A stretch of 64,000 bases of DNA from Novosphingobium barchaimii LL02 (GCF_001046635.1 NZ_KQ130460.1:62001-126000); one strand, 5' to 3'; counted from the stretch's first letter, positions 18,512 through 26,613 are shown. Numbers and translations are program-made. Notes: generated by a model not told the origin, from the sequence alone.

Positions 18512-19711
18512 ATGGAAACGGATCAAAGTGGCGCGGCGTCGCTCGCTTATCTGGTGCATGATCTTGACGATGCTGCAGTTCGCCGCCGCGTGGACTTGCT
18601 TGCGGGAGAGGGATTTGTGGTGGGTCTGGGCGGTTTTCGTAGGTATGCCGAAGATATGAGAGGGCCGAGCGCGGCGCTTCGGAACAGCAGTTCCAGGCAG
18701 ACGGCTTTGGGGCACGGCGTTCTGGATTTTGGGCGCACCATGGATGCCCGGCTCGGCCAACGTCTGGTGGCGGTGGCTAAACGTATGCTGTCGCCTGGCG
18801 CGATGCGTGATCTGTGCGGTAGTGCGCCGGTAATCGTTGCCCGCAACCTAGAGATGCTGGCGCTGGCCTGGCGGGTACGTCTGCCGCAGCAGAGATTGGT
18901 TTACGAATGTCTTGACATCCACCGGCTGATGCTGGGGACGGGCGGCAAGTCATGGGTGATGCGCTGGATCGAACGGCGGTTGCTGGCGCGGACAGACCTT
19001 GTCATCGTCAGTTCGCCTGCATTCGCGCGCGATTACTTCGCGACGCGGCAGGGCCGACGCGAAAAAGTGTTGCTGGTTGAGAACAAGGTGCCGGTCGAAC
19101 GGCGCGCGGTTTTCGCGACGGAACGGCATGTTGGCTATGGCGCGGTGTGGACGATCGGTTGGTTCGGAATGCTGCGATGCCGCAAGACACTGGAGCAGTT
19201 GGGGAGACTTGCTGCATCGTCGAACGGCCGGATCAAGGTTTTGATCGCCGGTATCGCCAGTCCAGCTGAATTCCCGGACTTTCCTGCGCAGGTCGCTGCG
19301 TTTCCCGGGCTGCGCTATTCAGGACCCTTCTGCCAGGACGACATTGGGAGCCTCTACGGCGTGGTCGATTTCGTCTGGGCTATCGATTACTTTGAGGAAG
19401 GGCTTAATTCGGATTGGCTGTTGCCAAACCGGCTTTACGAAGGGCTTGCAAACGGGGTTCCTCCGATCGCGCTCAATGGGGTGGAGACTGGGCGCTGGTT
19501 GCAGCGACACGGCGTGGGCCTGCTGGTCGACGATCCCGTGGCCGAGCTTCCGGACCGGCTGGCCGAATTGATGCCATCCGGGCATGACCGGATGCGCGAG
19601 GCGATAGCGGCCTTGCCTGAACATACGGTATACCAAACTTCGACTGAGCGGCGCGAGATCGTGGCCGCCATCACCGGGCATGCCCGGAACGAGGCACGGT
19701 CCGGTGTCTGA
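18512..19711 (+). CDS. Glycosyltransferase, GT-B type (ExoL-like)
   Basis: About 399 residues. The N-terminus SLAYLVHDLDDAAVRRRVDLL and GFRR resemble the acceptor domain of ExoL-type glycosyltransferases, and the C-terminal half has NRLYEGLANGVPPIALNGVETG, a GT-B donor-site arrangement. No membrane helix is evident. I chose ATG 18512, preceded by a run of G residues; a GTG at 18488 would add eight residues. It is transcribed divergently from the tyrosine kinase gene across about 160 bases that must hold both promoters, though none is clear. It overlaps the next glycosyltransferase, so the two are coupled. ExoL and ExoA are neighbours in succinoglycan loci as well. The sugar added is not readable. 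Confidence 0.72.
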   Translation: METDQSGAASLAYLVHDLDDAAVRRRVDLLAGEGFVVGLGGFRRYAEDMRGPSAALRNSSSRQTALGHGVLDFGRTMDARLGQRLVAVAKRMLSPGAMRDLCGSAPVIVARNLEMLALAWRVRLPQQRLVYECLDIHRLMLGTGGKSWVMRWIERRLLARTDLVIVSSPAFARDYFATRQGRREKVLLVENKVPVERRAVFATERHVGYGAVWTIGWFGMLRCRKTLEQLGRLAASSNGRIKVLIAGIASPAEFPDFPAQVAAFPGLRYSGPFCQDDIGSLYGVVDFVWAIDYFEEGLNSDWLLPNRLYEGLANGVPPIALNGVETGRWLQRHGVGLLVDDPVAELPDRLAELMPSGHDRMREAIAALPEHTVYQTSTERREIVAAITGHARNEARSGV

Positions 19712-20846
19712 GGCTTTCTCCATATCCGGGGTATCGCGCGGACCTGAAATGGGGACTGCCCTTGGAAAGAGCCGCAACAGTGACGTGTTGATCGTGGTGC
19801 CCTGCCTCAATGAGGCAGCGCACCTACCGGCTTTGCTTGCGGGCTTGCTGGGCAATGCGCACGGCGCTTTGGTGGTCGTGGCCGATGGCGGCAGTGTGGA
19901 TGCCAGCCGCGAGATCGTATCCACTCTAGGCCGCAAATATGCCAATCTGGTGCTTCTGGAAAACCCTCAGCGGACACAAAGCGCAGCGGTGAATTTGGCC
20001 GTGCGACGCTTTGGAGCAGGACGCAGTTGGTTACTGCGTATAGATGCTCACGCCCATTATCCTGACGGGTTTCTGGATAACTTGCGACTAGCTGCCGGAA
20101 GCATGAGGGCCAGTTCCGTCGTCGTACCGATGGTCACGAGCGGGACCGCCTGCTTCCAGAAGGCGGCGGCGGCGGCGCAGAATTCCGTGCTGGGTACCGG
20201 CGGTGCGCCGCATCGTCACATTGGGCGCGGGCAGTGGGTCGATCACGGGCATCACGCCTTGTTCGACCTGACGTTGTTCATGGCTGTGGGTGGTTATGAC
20301 GAGGGTTTCGCTGCCAACGAAGACTCAGAACTTGACCGTAGGCTGATTGCAGCGGGTGGGCGTATCTGGCTTGAACCGCAGGCGGCGATCACTTACTTTC
20401 CGCGAAGCACGATGGGGGCATTGTTCCGGCAATATCGCAAGTATGGCATTGGCCGTGCGCGTAATCTAAAGCGGCACCCCGTGCCGGTGAAGCTGCGCCA
20501 GATGTTACCACTGGCAGTGGTGCCCTCGATTCTGATGGCGTTGATCGGGCTTGCACTGGCGCCGCTTCGGGTCGAGGCGCTGGTCTTCGCGTTCCCCATG
20601 CTCTGCTGGATGGTCGGCGCGCTGGTGGCAGGCGCGATATTGGGCTGGCGCGCGCGTTCGTTTTGCGGCGCGGGGTCCGGTGTCGCAGCGGTGACAATGC
20701 ATGCCGGATGGTCGCTCGGCTTCATCGAGGAGACGCTAAGCAGGCAGCAATTGCCGGCTCCACCACAGCCGCTTCGGTTCGAAAGCGTGGCTCCGCCTGA
20801 AATGCCCGGTGCGCGCTGGGTCTCCGCAGAAGCTTCGATCGCCTAG
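19704..20846 (+). CDS. Glycosyltransferase family 2 with C-terminal membrane helices (ExoA-like)
   Basis: About 380 residues. The GT-A domain opens with DVLIVVPCLNEAAHLPALL, then VVADGGSVDAS and LLRIDAHAHYPDGF, the last being the metal-binding region. The block HHALFDLTLFMAVGGYDEGF and the glutamate pair AANEDSELDRR are conserved in ExoA-type enzymes. Two or three hydrophobic helices near residues 270-340 anchor the C-terminus in the inner membrane. ExoA adds a glucose by a beta-1,3 link in succinoglycan; the same role is plausible but unproven here. The start is taken at GTG 19704, with GAGG upstream and an 8-base overlap with the previous gene; an ATG at 19749 is possible. It ends the exopolysaccharide region. 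Confidence 0.83.
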   Translation: MSEAFSISGVSRGPEMGTALGKSRNSDVLIVVPCLNEAAHLPALLAGLLGNAHGALVVVADGGSVDASREIVSTLGRKYANLVLLENPQRTQSAAVNLAVRRFGAGRSWLLRIDAHAHYPDGFLDNLRLAAGSMRASSVVVPMVTSGTACFQKAAAAAQNSVLGTGGAPHRHIGRGQWVDHGHHALFDLTLFMAVGGYDEGFAANEDSELDRRLIAAGGRIWLEPQAAITYFPRSTMGALFRQYRKYGIGRARNLKRHPVPVKLRQMLPLAVVPSILMALIGLALAPLRVEALVFAFPMLCWMVGALVAGAILGWRARSFCGAGSGVAAVTMHAGWSLGFIEETLSRQQLPAPPQPLRFESVAPPEMPGARWVSAEASIA

Positions 20847-20943
20847 CGCCGGCGCATTTCAGTCAGGTATGACGGAGCGCACAAGAAATCGCGGGCAGAA
20901 AAATCGATGCTGGCCTTCCATTCGTTGCAATGCCGGCAACCGA

Positions 20944-21756
20944 TCACCTGCCCCAGCCATCAACTCGCGCCGCGCGTTCCTGTGCGGCGTTCAGGGGGGC
21001 GCCCACCGCCATGTTCTGGGCTGCTGTCATCAGCTCGCTCACGGGTGATCCGGCTTGCCGGTATTCGCTGCTCTCGCTCTTGCCGCTGGCGACCGTGCGT
21101 TCGAGCGTCCACTCACCGTTGAACTTACAGGCGATGCCGGACGTCGCACCGGCTTCGTAGACGCGGCAATAGTTGCCGTTTTCGCGTCGGAAGCTGGACA
21201 GGATGCGCAACGCATCCGGCTCGTCGGATGCAAGCTGTGTGTCCAGACCGCGCGCAAGCGAACCCGAAGCCACCAGCGCTCCGTTCCGTTCGGTTACCGC
21301 GCTGCTGCCCAAGAACTGCGGGGCAAGCATCAGGCCCAACACCAGGGAGGCGGCGATCGCGGCCCCGATGCCCCAGCGGCGGGGCACAGTCTGTTGCGCG
21401 GGCTTTGCAGCCTTGGATTCTGCTTTGCGGCGGGCGCGGGCTGCGGCGAAGTCCAGGACACGCGCTGGCTGCGTTTTAGCTTGCGGAGGTGTTTGCGCGG
21501 GGGGAGGAGTATCGATCATGTCCTGTTCCATGTCCTCCGCTGCGGCTGCAGCGATCATGAGCGACAGGCTTTCAGGCACCGGTTCGCTCGCCACAGGATC
21601 GAGATGACCGCGCAGCCGGGCGCGTAGCTGGCGTTCGCGCTCGATCCTTGATGCCAGCACCGGGTCGGCCGCGACAGCGACCTCTACGCGGGCAGCGTCG
21701 GCGCCGGACAACTCACCGTCAGCAAAGGCTATGAGTTCTTCGTTGGTGACGGTCAC
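20944..21756 (-). CDS. Anti-sigma factor, membrane-anchored
   Basis: A 270-residue protein coupled to an ECF sigma gene. The N-terminal helix region (TNEELIAFADGELSGADAAR) is the usual sigma-binding anti-sigma domain. A single membrane helix near residues 130-150 (IGAAIAASLVLGLMLAPQF) follows an Ala/Pro/Lys-rich linker, and about 110 residues lie beyond it, probably in the periplasm. The two cysteines in that domain may form a disulfide. The common zinc-binding His-x3-Cys-x2-Cys motif is absent. The GTG start overlaps the sigma stop as GTGA. It should hold the sigma factor inactive until an envelope signal arrives. The signal is not known. Confidence 0.82.
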   Translation of the reverse strand: MTVTNEELIAFADGELSGADAARVEVAVAADPVLASRIERERQLRARLRGHLDPVASEPVPESLSLMIAAAAAEDMEQDMIDTPPPAQTPPQAKTQPARVLDFAAARARRKAESKAAKPAQQTVPRRWGIGAAIAASLVLGLMLAPQFLGSSAVTERNGALVASGSLARGLDTQLASDEPDALRILSSFRRENGNYCRVYEAGATSGIACKFNGEWTLERTVASGKSESSEYRQAGSPVSELMTAAQNMAVGAPLNAAQERAARVDGWGR

Positions 21757-22250
21757 GCAGTCTCTCCCAGTTCGCGCATCAGCGCCTCGCGGCCGCGGCC
21801 CAGACGCGAGGTCAGGGTGCCTTGCGGCACGCCGATGATCTCGGCTGCTTCCTTGTACGAAAAACCCTCGACCAGCACGAGCACTACCGCTTCGCGCTGT
21901 TCCTCGGGCAGTCGGGCGAGGGCGCGGCCGATATTGCCTAGTTCCACCAGATTTTCCGTATCGCGGTCACCGGCCATGCCCACAGTCTCACCTTCATCTT
22001 CATGGGCAAAAGTCTGCGAACGCCGCGTCCTGGCCCGTACCTCGTCGATCCACTGGTTACGCATGATCCTGTAAACCCAAGCATCGAGCCGCGTGCCTTC
22101 CTGCCATTGCTGGCGGGACTTGAGCGCGCGCTCCACGGTTTGCTGGCACAAGTCGTCGGCGTCGGCCGCATCATGGGTGAGGCCGCGCGCGAACCGCCGC
22201 AGGCGCGGCAGCAGGGCTGTCAGCTCTTCACAGAAGCGGTTGTTGCTCAT
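21753..22250 (-). CDS. RNA polymerase ECF-type sigma factor
   Basis: A 165-residue sigma-70 family protein with only regions 2 and 4. Region 2 includes LPRLRRFARGLTHDAADADD and the core-binding/-10 helix block LDAWVYRIMRNQWIDEVR. Region 4 is a helix-turn-helix with LPEEQREAVVLVLVEGFSYK and GVPQGTLTSRLGRGREAL. The ATG at 22250 fits the family length; a longer in-frame extension to 22622 is Arg/Pro-rich and unlikely. Immediately upstream is a perfect palindrome that may be its own promoter and that of the divergent protease (see 22268-22299). With the coupled anti-sigma gene this is a classical envelope-response pair. Its regulon beyond the neighbours cannot be read. Confidence 0.92.
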   Translation of the reverse strand: MSNNRFCEELTALLPRLRRFARGLTHDAADADDLCQQTVERALKSRQQWQEGTRLDAWVYRIMRNQWIDEVRARTRRSQTFAHEDEGETVGMAGDRDTENLVELGNIGRALARLPEEQREAVVLVLVEGFSYKEAAEIIGVPQGTLTSRLGRGREALMRELGETA

Positions 22251-22267
22251 CGATTTCTCTTGCCTGG

Positions 22268-22299
22268 GGATGAAACGGATGAACAGCTGCGTTTCATCC
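22268..22299. promoter_or_regulatory. Palindromic, probably bidirectional ECF promoter
   Basis: GGATGAAACG (22268-22277) and CGTTTCATCC (22290-22299) form a perfect 10-bp inverted repeat. Read in either direction this gives GGATG, 17 bases, then CGTT, the geometry of alphaproteobacterial ECF promoters (compare GGAAC, 16-17 bases, CGTT for EcfG). It would serve the sigma gene leftward (start 18 bases away) and the peptidase rightward (start 35 bases away). The same pattern recurs at 23597-23622. Confidence 0.55.
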
Positions 22300-22333
22300 T
22301 TGAGTGCTACGAAATTTCCCGGCGGACAAGCTG

Positions 22334-23575
22334 ATGCAACGACATGCTCTTCTATTTCTCGTCCTGACGGCGGCGCTGGTGGCGGCGCCGTCACAGGCGC
22401 AATTGGGCGGCGCGATCGAGCCTCTGGGTAATGCGGTGGGCCGCGTGGGCGATGCAGTGCGCGATATCGCCGAGCCGGCTCTGGAGCCGCTGGGCGAGGC
22501 GGTCGGCGGCGTACGCGATCTCGCACGCAAAAGGGTGCAGCGGCTGTCGCGTCTGGTTTCCGACCATGGCGACCGGGTGGAATGGGACGAACAACGCCGG
22601 CCCGCCGTGCGCGGCGAGGCACTGCTGCTCGATCCCGATCCTTCAGCGCTGGAAGTAGTGCGTGGGCAGGGTTACGCTGTTATCGAGCAAGGAACGCTTG
22701 ACGGACTGGATGTGTCCTATGCGCGGCTGGGTGTGCCGTCGGGGGTCGCGTTGGGCAAGGCGGTGGAGGCTTTGCGCAAGGCGCTGCCGGGTCGTGAAGT
22801 TACGGCGGATCAGCTTCATTTTCCCTCTGGCAAGAGCGCTAAGAACGAGGCGGGCAAGGCATCGTCCGAGGCGCTGCCGCGGGGCGGTACGGTGGGAGTG
22901 ATCGACGGCGGCATCGCTGTGTCGGATGCCGGGGGGCGGCGCTTGGTCTCCCAGCATGCCTTTGCATCGGGGACGAAGGCCAGTGACCACGCCAGCGCCA
23001 TCGCCTCGCTGCTGACCGGGGCGGGGACGGCGCGGATTTATGGCGCGGATGTGTATGGCAGCGATCCGGCGGGAGGTAATGCTCTGGCTATCGCCAAGGC
23101 CTTGGGCTGGATGCAGGGGCAGGGTGTTCCGGTGGTCTCGATCAGTCTGGTAGGGCCTTCGAATCCGCTACTGGCGCGGGCGGTTGCAGCGGCGCAAGGC
23201 AAGGGGATGGTCATCGTCGCCGCAGTGGGTAACGACGGTGCCGCCGCACCGCCAGCCTATCCAGCCTCTTACCCGGGCGTAGTTGCGGTGACCGGTGTGG
23301 ATGGAGCAGGCCGTGTACTCATCGAGGCGGGCCGCGCTACGCACCTCGATTACGCCGCGCCGGGGGCCGACATGTCCGCACTGGTGCCGGGCCGGGGCCG
23401 GGTGTCCTTGCGCGGGACCTCCTATGCTGCCCCTCTTGCTGCCTCCCGCATTGCCGCGCGGCTGGCGGCGGGTAACGGCGCACAGGGGCTCAATTCCGTC
23501 GATGCGGAGGCACTGAAGGGGAGGCGGCGGACCGGGCGCGGGGTGCTCTGCAATATCTGTCGCTCGGGACTTTAG
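22334..23575 (+). CDS. Secreted subtilisin-like serine peptidase (S8 family)
   Basis: A 413-residue protein with a signal peptide (cleavage expected after Ala at residues 20-22, QAQ). The exported N-terminal part holds a short duplication, EPLGNAVGRVGDAVRD (29-44) and EPLGEAVGGVRD (51-62), then a helical region. The catalytic domain has Asp191 (VIDGG), His219 (DHASAIAS), Asn300 (VGNDG) and Ser363 (GTSYAAP). The histidine motif is HAS rather than the common HGT. It ends with a short Cys-x2-Cys segment. It starts 83 bases from the divergent sigma gene and shares its palindromic promoter, so it is probably a target of that sigma factor. The substrate is unknown; it may process surface proteins, including the neighbour at 23691. 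Confidence 0.82.
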   Translation: MQRHALLFLVLTAALVAAPSQAQLGGAIEPLGNAVGRVGDAVRDIAEPALEPLGEAVGGVRDLARKRVQRLSRLVSDHGDRVEWDEQRRPAVRGEALLLDPDPSALEVVRGQGYAVIEQGTLDGLDVSYARLGVPSGVALGKAVEALRKALPGREVTADQLHFPSGKSAKNEAGKASSEALPRGGTVGVIDGGIAVSDAGGRRLVSQHAFASGTKASDHASAIASLLTGAGTARIYGADVYGSDPAGGNALAIAKALGWMQGQGVPVVSISLVGPSNPLLARAVAAAQGKGMVIVAAVGNDGAAAPPAYPASYPGVVAVTGVDGAGRVLIEAGRATHLDYAAPGADMSALVPGRGRVSLRGTSYAAPLAASRIAARLAAGNGAQGLNSVDAEALKGRRRTGRGVLCNICRSGL

Positions 23576-23596
23576 AGAAAAAATCGCATCCACCAC

Positions 23597-23622
23597 GGAT
23601 GAAAGTGAAAGGCCCACCCGTT
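23597..23622 (+). promoter_or_regulatory. Candidate ECF promoter before the low-complexity secreted gene
   Basis: GGATGAAAG starts at 23597 and CGTT at 23619, with 17 bases between GGATG and CGTT. This matches the spacing and both boxes of the palindrome at 22268-22299. It lies 69 bases upstream of the ATG at 23691, a reasonable leader length. Confidence 0.45.
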
Positions 23623-23690
23623 CCTTCCTCCAGAGCCCCCGAGGCAGGACATCTGCGCCGGGATTGACACACAAAGGAAGGAGCATACCC

Positions 23691-24503
23691 ATGAACAAGC
23701 TCAACCTCGGAACGGCGCTTACCGCTCTTGGTGCAACCTTCGCTCTCTTCGCCATGCCTGGTGTAGCCAATGCGCAGTTGCTGGGCGGCGGCCTGGGCGG
23801 CTCGCTCGGCGGCGGCGTTGGCAGTTCGCTGGGTGGCGCTATGGGCAGCGTCGGCAGTTCGATCGATGGCGCCGCCAGCGGTACCGGGGACATCAGTGCC
23901 TCGCGCGCAGGCCGCACCGCTTCCTCACGTGCCAATAGCATCGGGAGAGCCAGCAAGTCGGTGAAGGCCCCGCAGGTGTCCGCCCCCGACCCTTCGACTA
24001 CGCCTGGCGCGCTCGAAGGCACCCGCTCGGAAGCTGGCGGCCTCGTGGGCTCTACGCGTTCGGTGGCGAGCAATGCCGCCAAGGGCCCGAATTCGGCGAG
24101 TGGCAGCGCTTCCGGCTCGGGCACGGCAATGAGTTCGCTGACAGGTCCGAAGGCCAACGGCTCGGCTTCGGGTTCCGGCGCGGGTAGCCTGACAAGCGGT
24201 GCGCCGACTTTGCCGGTCGACGCGGCGGACACTGCCTCGCAGCTTGACGGCACTGCGACCGGCGCGGCCAATGCTGCTCGTTCGGCCGCTACCGAAAAGG
24301 CGCAGGGCGTTGGTAGTAAGGTGCGCGATACGGCGAACAGCGCATCGGACAGTTCGGCCACCGGTTCCGGCAATGCTTCGGCCACGGCAACGGCCGGCAC
24401 GCGAAGCGCCACTGCCGCGGGATCGGGCAGCGGTGCGGCTTCGAAGAACGGCGCAAGCGGGTCGTTCAATCTGGGCGTGAGCGGCGGCAGCACCGAGCAG
24501 TAA
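23691..24503 (+). CDS. Secreted Gly/Ser/Ala-rich low-complexity protein, unknown function
   Basis: A 270-residue protein I do not recognise. It has a clear signal peptide (MNKLNLGTALTALGATFALF, cleavage expected after ANA). The mature part opens with Gly-rich repeats (LLGGGLGGSLGGGVGSSLGG) and continues as a Ser/Gly/Ala/Thr-rich, almost Cys- and aromatic-free chain, so it is probably disordered or surface-associated. ATG 23691 has a very strong AAGGAAGGAG ribosome site, which makes the start certain and suggests high expression. It follows the S8 peptidase on the same strand after 115 bases with its own candidate sigma promoter. A strong terminator follows. It could be a substrate or partner of the peptidase; this is inference only. 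Confidence 0.78.
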   Translation: MNKLNLGTALTALGATFALFAMPGVANAQLLGGGLGGSLGGGVGSSLGGAMGSVGSSIDGAASGTGDISASRAGRTASSRANSIGRASKSVKAPQVSAPDPSTTPGALEGTRSEAGGLVGSTRSVASNAAKGPNSASGSASGSGTAMSSLTGPKANGSASGSGAGSLTSGAPTLPVDAADTASQLDGTATGAANAARSAATEKAQGVGSKVRDTANSASDSSATGSGNASATATAGTRSATAAGSGSGAASKNGASGSFNLGVSGGSTEQ

Positions 24504-24561
24504 TCACCTTGAACTGATCCGCCGCGGTACCATGCCCCCCACCGACTGCGCGGCGGGGCAG

Positions 24562-24601
24562 CGCGCCCGGGAGACCCACTCTCTCTCTCGGGCGCGTTTT
24601 T
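24562..24601 (+). terminator. Rho-independent terminator
   Basis: CGCGCCCGGGAG (24562-24573) pairs with CTCTCGGGCGCG (24585-24596) with one G-U pair, followed by TTTTT (24597-24601). It closes the low-complexity secreted protein gene. Confidence 0.85.
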
Positions 24602-24634
24602 GCGCGGTCAGGGTCAGGGAAAAGCTTCCCGGCT

Positions 24635-25144
24635 TTAGGCCAGATAGCGTTCAATTTCCCGCCATGCCGCCAGCTTCGCTTCGCGCGGCATGCTTGCATA
24701 CGCAGCGCTGGAGGAAGGCAGGTCGATCAAGTTCCAGGCGCCATCGGCTCCAGCCAGCTGACGTCTGCCGGCTTTCGCAGCCGTACCGCCGTTGAAGCCG
24801 ATGGCGCGCAGCCGTGGTAAACTTTGTGCGAATGCCTCAAGGTTGCGCAGCGTGGCGCTGCGTATGGCTGTGTCGAGGCTTCCCGTCCGCTGCGCCTTAG
24901 CTATGACGTCCCAGAGCCCGACGCCGCGCGTTTTGAGTTCCTCCAGTCGCTGGGCGTAGGGCAGGCGGGGCAAGTCCGCTTCACCAAGCACTTCGCCGAT
25001 GAGCCACCAGAATGCATTGGTCGGGTGAGCATAATATTCCCCCGCCGCCAGCGAGCGCTCGCCCGGCAGGCTACCAAGCAGGAGCAAGCGCGTATTGCCG
25101 TCGACACTAGGCGGAAACGCGGATTTCAAGATCGGCTTTGGCAT
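24635..25144 (-). CDS. DNA-deoxyinosine glycosylase (uracil-DNA glycosylase superfamily)
   Basis: A 169-residue cytoplasmic repair enzyme that removes hypoxanthine from DNA containing deaminated adenine. The key block is LLLGSLPGERSLAAGEYYAH followed by PTNAFWW (about residues 20-46), typical of the hypoxanthine-DNA glycosylase branch of the UDG superfamily. A second conserved strand is AIGFNGGTAA near residue 113, and LPSSSAA near residue 140 corresponds to the C-terminal UDG motif. Length fits the family. The ATG at 25144 opens the conserved domain; an extension to 25195 is possible but not supported by a ribosome site. It stands alone on the minus strand between a terminator and a tRNA gene. 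Confidence 0.8.
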   Translation of the reverse strand: MPKPILKSAFPPSVDGNTRLLLLGSLPGERSLAAGEYYAHPTNAFWWLIGEVLGEADLPRLPYAQRLEELKTRGVGLWDVIAKAQRTGSLDTAIRSATLRNLEAFAQSLPRLRAIGFNGGTAAKAGRRQLAGADGAWNLIDLPSSSAAYASMPREAKLAAWREIERYLA

Positions 25145-25322
25145 GATGCTCGCGGCTTTGCTGATCGCCCTACATGATGCGCCGGGGCCAAACACTCGGA
25201 GCTTGCTTGTGCTTCCTCGGTACGTGCCCGATATCGCACCCGAATGGTCGTCAGCCCACCGTCATTTAATTGTAAGGCTGGCGATGTCTCAGGATCACCT
25301 GAAACATCTTGCACCGGCAGCA

Positions 25323-25414
25323 TGGCGGAGACGGAGAGATTCGAACTCTCGGTGCCCCCTTAAGGGCACGACGGTTTAGCAAACCGCTGGTTTCAGCCAC
25401 TCACCCACGTCTCC
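25323..25414 (-). tRNA. tRNA-Ser (anticodon GCU), with encoded CCA
   Basis: The minus strand folds as a tRNA. The acceptor arms GGAGACG and CGTCTCC pair, with discriminator G at 25326 as usual for serine, and an encoded CCA at 25325-25323. The anticodon loop TTGCTAA gives anticodon GCU, reading AGC/AGU. There is a long variable arm (GTGCCC-TTAA-GGGGGCAC region), and the T-arm is GAGAGTTCGAATCTCTC. The long arm and the discriminator confirm a serine tRNA. Confidence 0.96.
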
Positions 25415-25688
25415 GAGTGCGGCTCAGGCGGGCCCTATAGCGAGACGTATGAGGGGCGGCAAGAGGCGATCAGTGAACAAATGTCGATTTCCCAAAAAGC
25501 CCCGGAAACCGGCGTTTGTCGATTCAGCCTGTCGCAAAACGGACTCAAGTCGTCGCCCGTTCATTGCGAGGTCAGGCGCGGTGGATTCTTGTGGGATGGC
25601 ACCATTTTGGCCGCGCACGGGGCGCGGGGTGGGGAATCGCCGGCGACAGGCCGGCAACGCAGGGCAGTACGCCACGGAAGGGTCTCTC

Positions 25689-26501
25689 ATGACGAACCGC
25701 AAGAATATCATCGAAGCGGGCGCAAAGGCCGAACGTCGCCGACCGGTCGTTGCTCCGCTCATCGCCGCAGTTTCGGCGCTGCTTGCGGTGGTCACGCCGT
25801 TGGCGCCTGCCATGGCGCAAGTCACGACTGTCGATCCTGATGCTGCGATCGATGCCGACATCAACCGGGGCACCACTTACTCGGCGGCCCCGCAGGCGGC
25901 GCCTGGTAACGGCACACCGATTGAGGCTCCTGCTAACGACTGGAACGGCCAGCCGGTGCCGGCCACGCCCGTGCCTTCGCCCACCACCCCGCCTGCCGTG
26001 GTGGCGGGGGACAGCACTTCAACTTACCGCGAAGACGATCTGATTGGCGCCGCAGAGGGTGTGTTTGGCAAGGGGGCGAAGGGTCTTGCCGATGTCATCC
26101 GCGATCTGCTGGCCAAGCAGGGCGAACCCAACGCCTATATTGTAGGGCGCGAGGCGGGCGGCGCCATTGCCGTGGGTCTGCGCTACGGTTCGGGCACGAT
26201 GCACCACAAGGTCGAAGGTGAGCGTCCTGTCTACTGGACCGGCCCATCGATCGGCTTCGATGCCGGCGCCAATGCCGGCAGCGCATTCGTGCTGGTCTAT
26301 AACCTTTACGACACGCAAGACCTCTACCACCGCTTTGGCGCGGGTGAGGGGCAGGCCTATCTGATCGGCGGATTTACCGTCAGCTACCTGCGGCGCGGGA
26401 ACACCGTGCTGATCCCGGTACGCGCCGGTGCAGGCCTGCGACTGGGCGCGAACATAGGTTATATGAAGTTCTCCGAAAAGCAGCGCTGGCTGCCGTTCTG
26501 A
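25689..26501 (+). CDS. eipA: DUF1134 envelope-integrity protein (EipA family)
   Basis: A 270-residue exported protein. The N-terminal signal peptide contains APLIAAVSALLAVVTPLAPA, with cleavage expected at AMAQ near residue 43. A Pro/Ala/Thr-rich linker (about 60-115) leads to the DUF1134 domain, with GAAEGVFGKGAKGLADVIRD and Gly-rich blocks GREAGGAIAVGLRYG and SIGFDAGANAGSAFVLVYNL. EipA of Brucella, the characterised member, is a small beta-barrel periplasmic protein that supports envelope integrity under stress. The ATG at 25689 is preceded by GGAAGG. It is a single-gene unit with its own terminator-like hairpin. The 274 bases upstream hold its promoter region and nothing else I can name. 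Confidence 0.85.
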   Translation: MTNRKNIIEAGAKAERRRPVVAPLIAAVSALLAVVTPLAPAMAQVTTVDPDAAIDADINRGTTYSAAPQAAPGNGTPIEAPANDWNGQPVPATPVPSPTTPPAVVAGDSTSTYREDDLIGAAEGVFGKGAKGLADVIRDLLAKQGEPNAYIVGREAGGAIAVGLRYGSGTMHHKVEGERPVYWTGPSIGFDAGANAGSAFVLVYNLYDTQDLYHRFGAGEGQAYLIGGFTVSYLRRGNTVLIPVRAGAGLRLGANIGYMKFSEKQRWLPF

Positions 26502-26507
26502 CGAGGT

Positions 26508-26540
26508 TTTACGCTCGGCCAGTCATGGCCGGGCGTAATC
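26508..26540. terminator. Terminator-like hairpin after eipA
   Basis: TTACGCTCGGCCA (26508-26520) pairs with TGGCCGGGCGTAA (26525-26537) over a GTCA loop, with one wobble pair. The T-run is weak (TCTTG). It lies 6 bases after the eipA stop. Confidence 0.55.
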
Positions 26541-26613
26541 TTGTTGCGCTCCACAAGACTTTACGCACTCGGGTGTTGCGCTGCCCGGCCAGCGGGGTTA
26601 ATGGCCGCCCGCC

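Noticed and set aside
23168-24493. 441-residue Pro/Ala/Glu-rich minus-strand frame across the low-complexity gene
   Set aside because: Mirror of the Gly/Ser/Ala repeats. The plus strand has a signal peptide, strong ribosome site and terminator.
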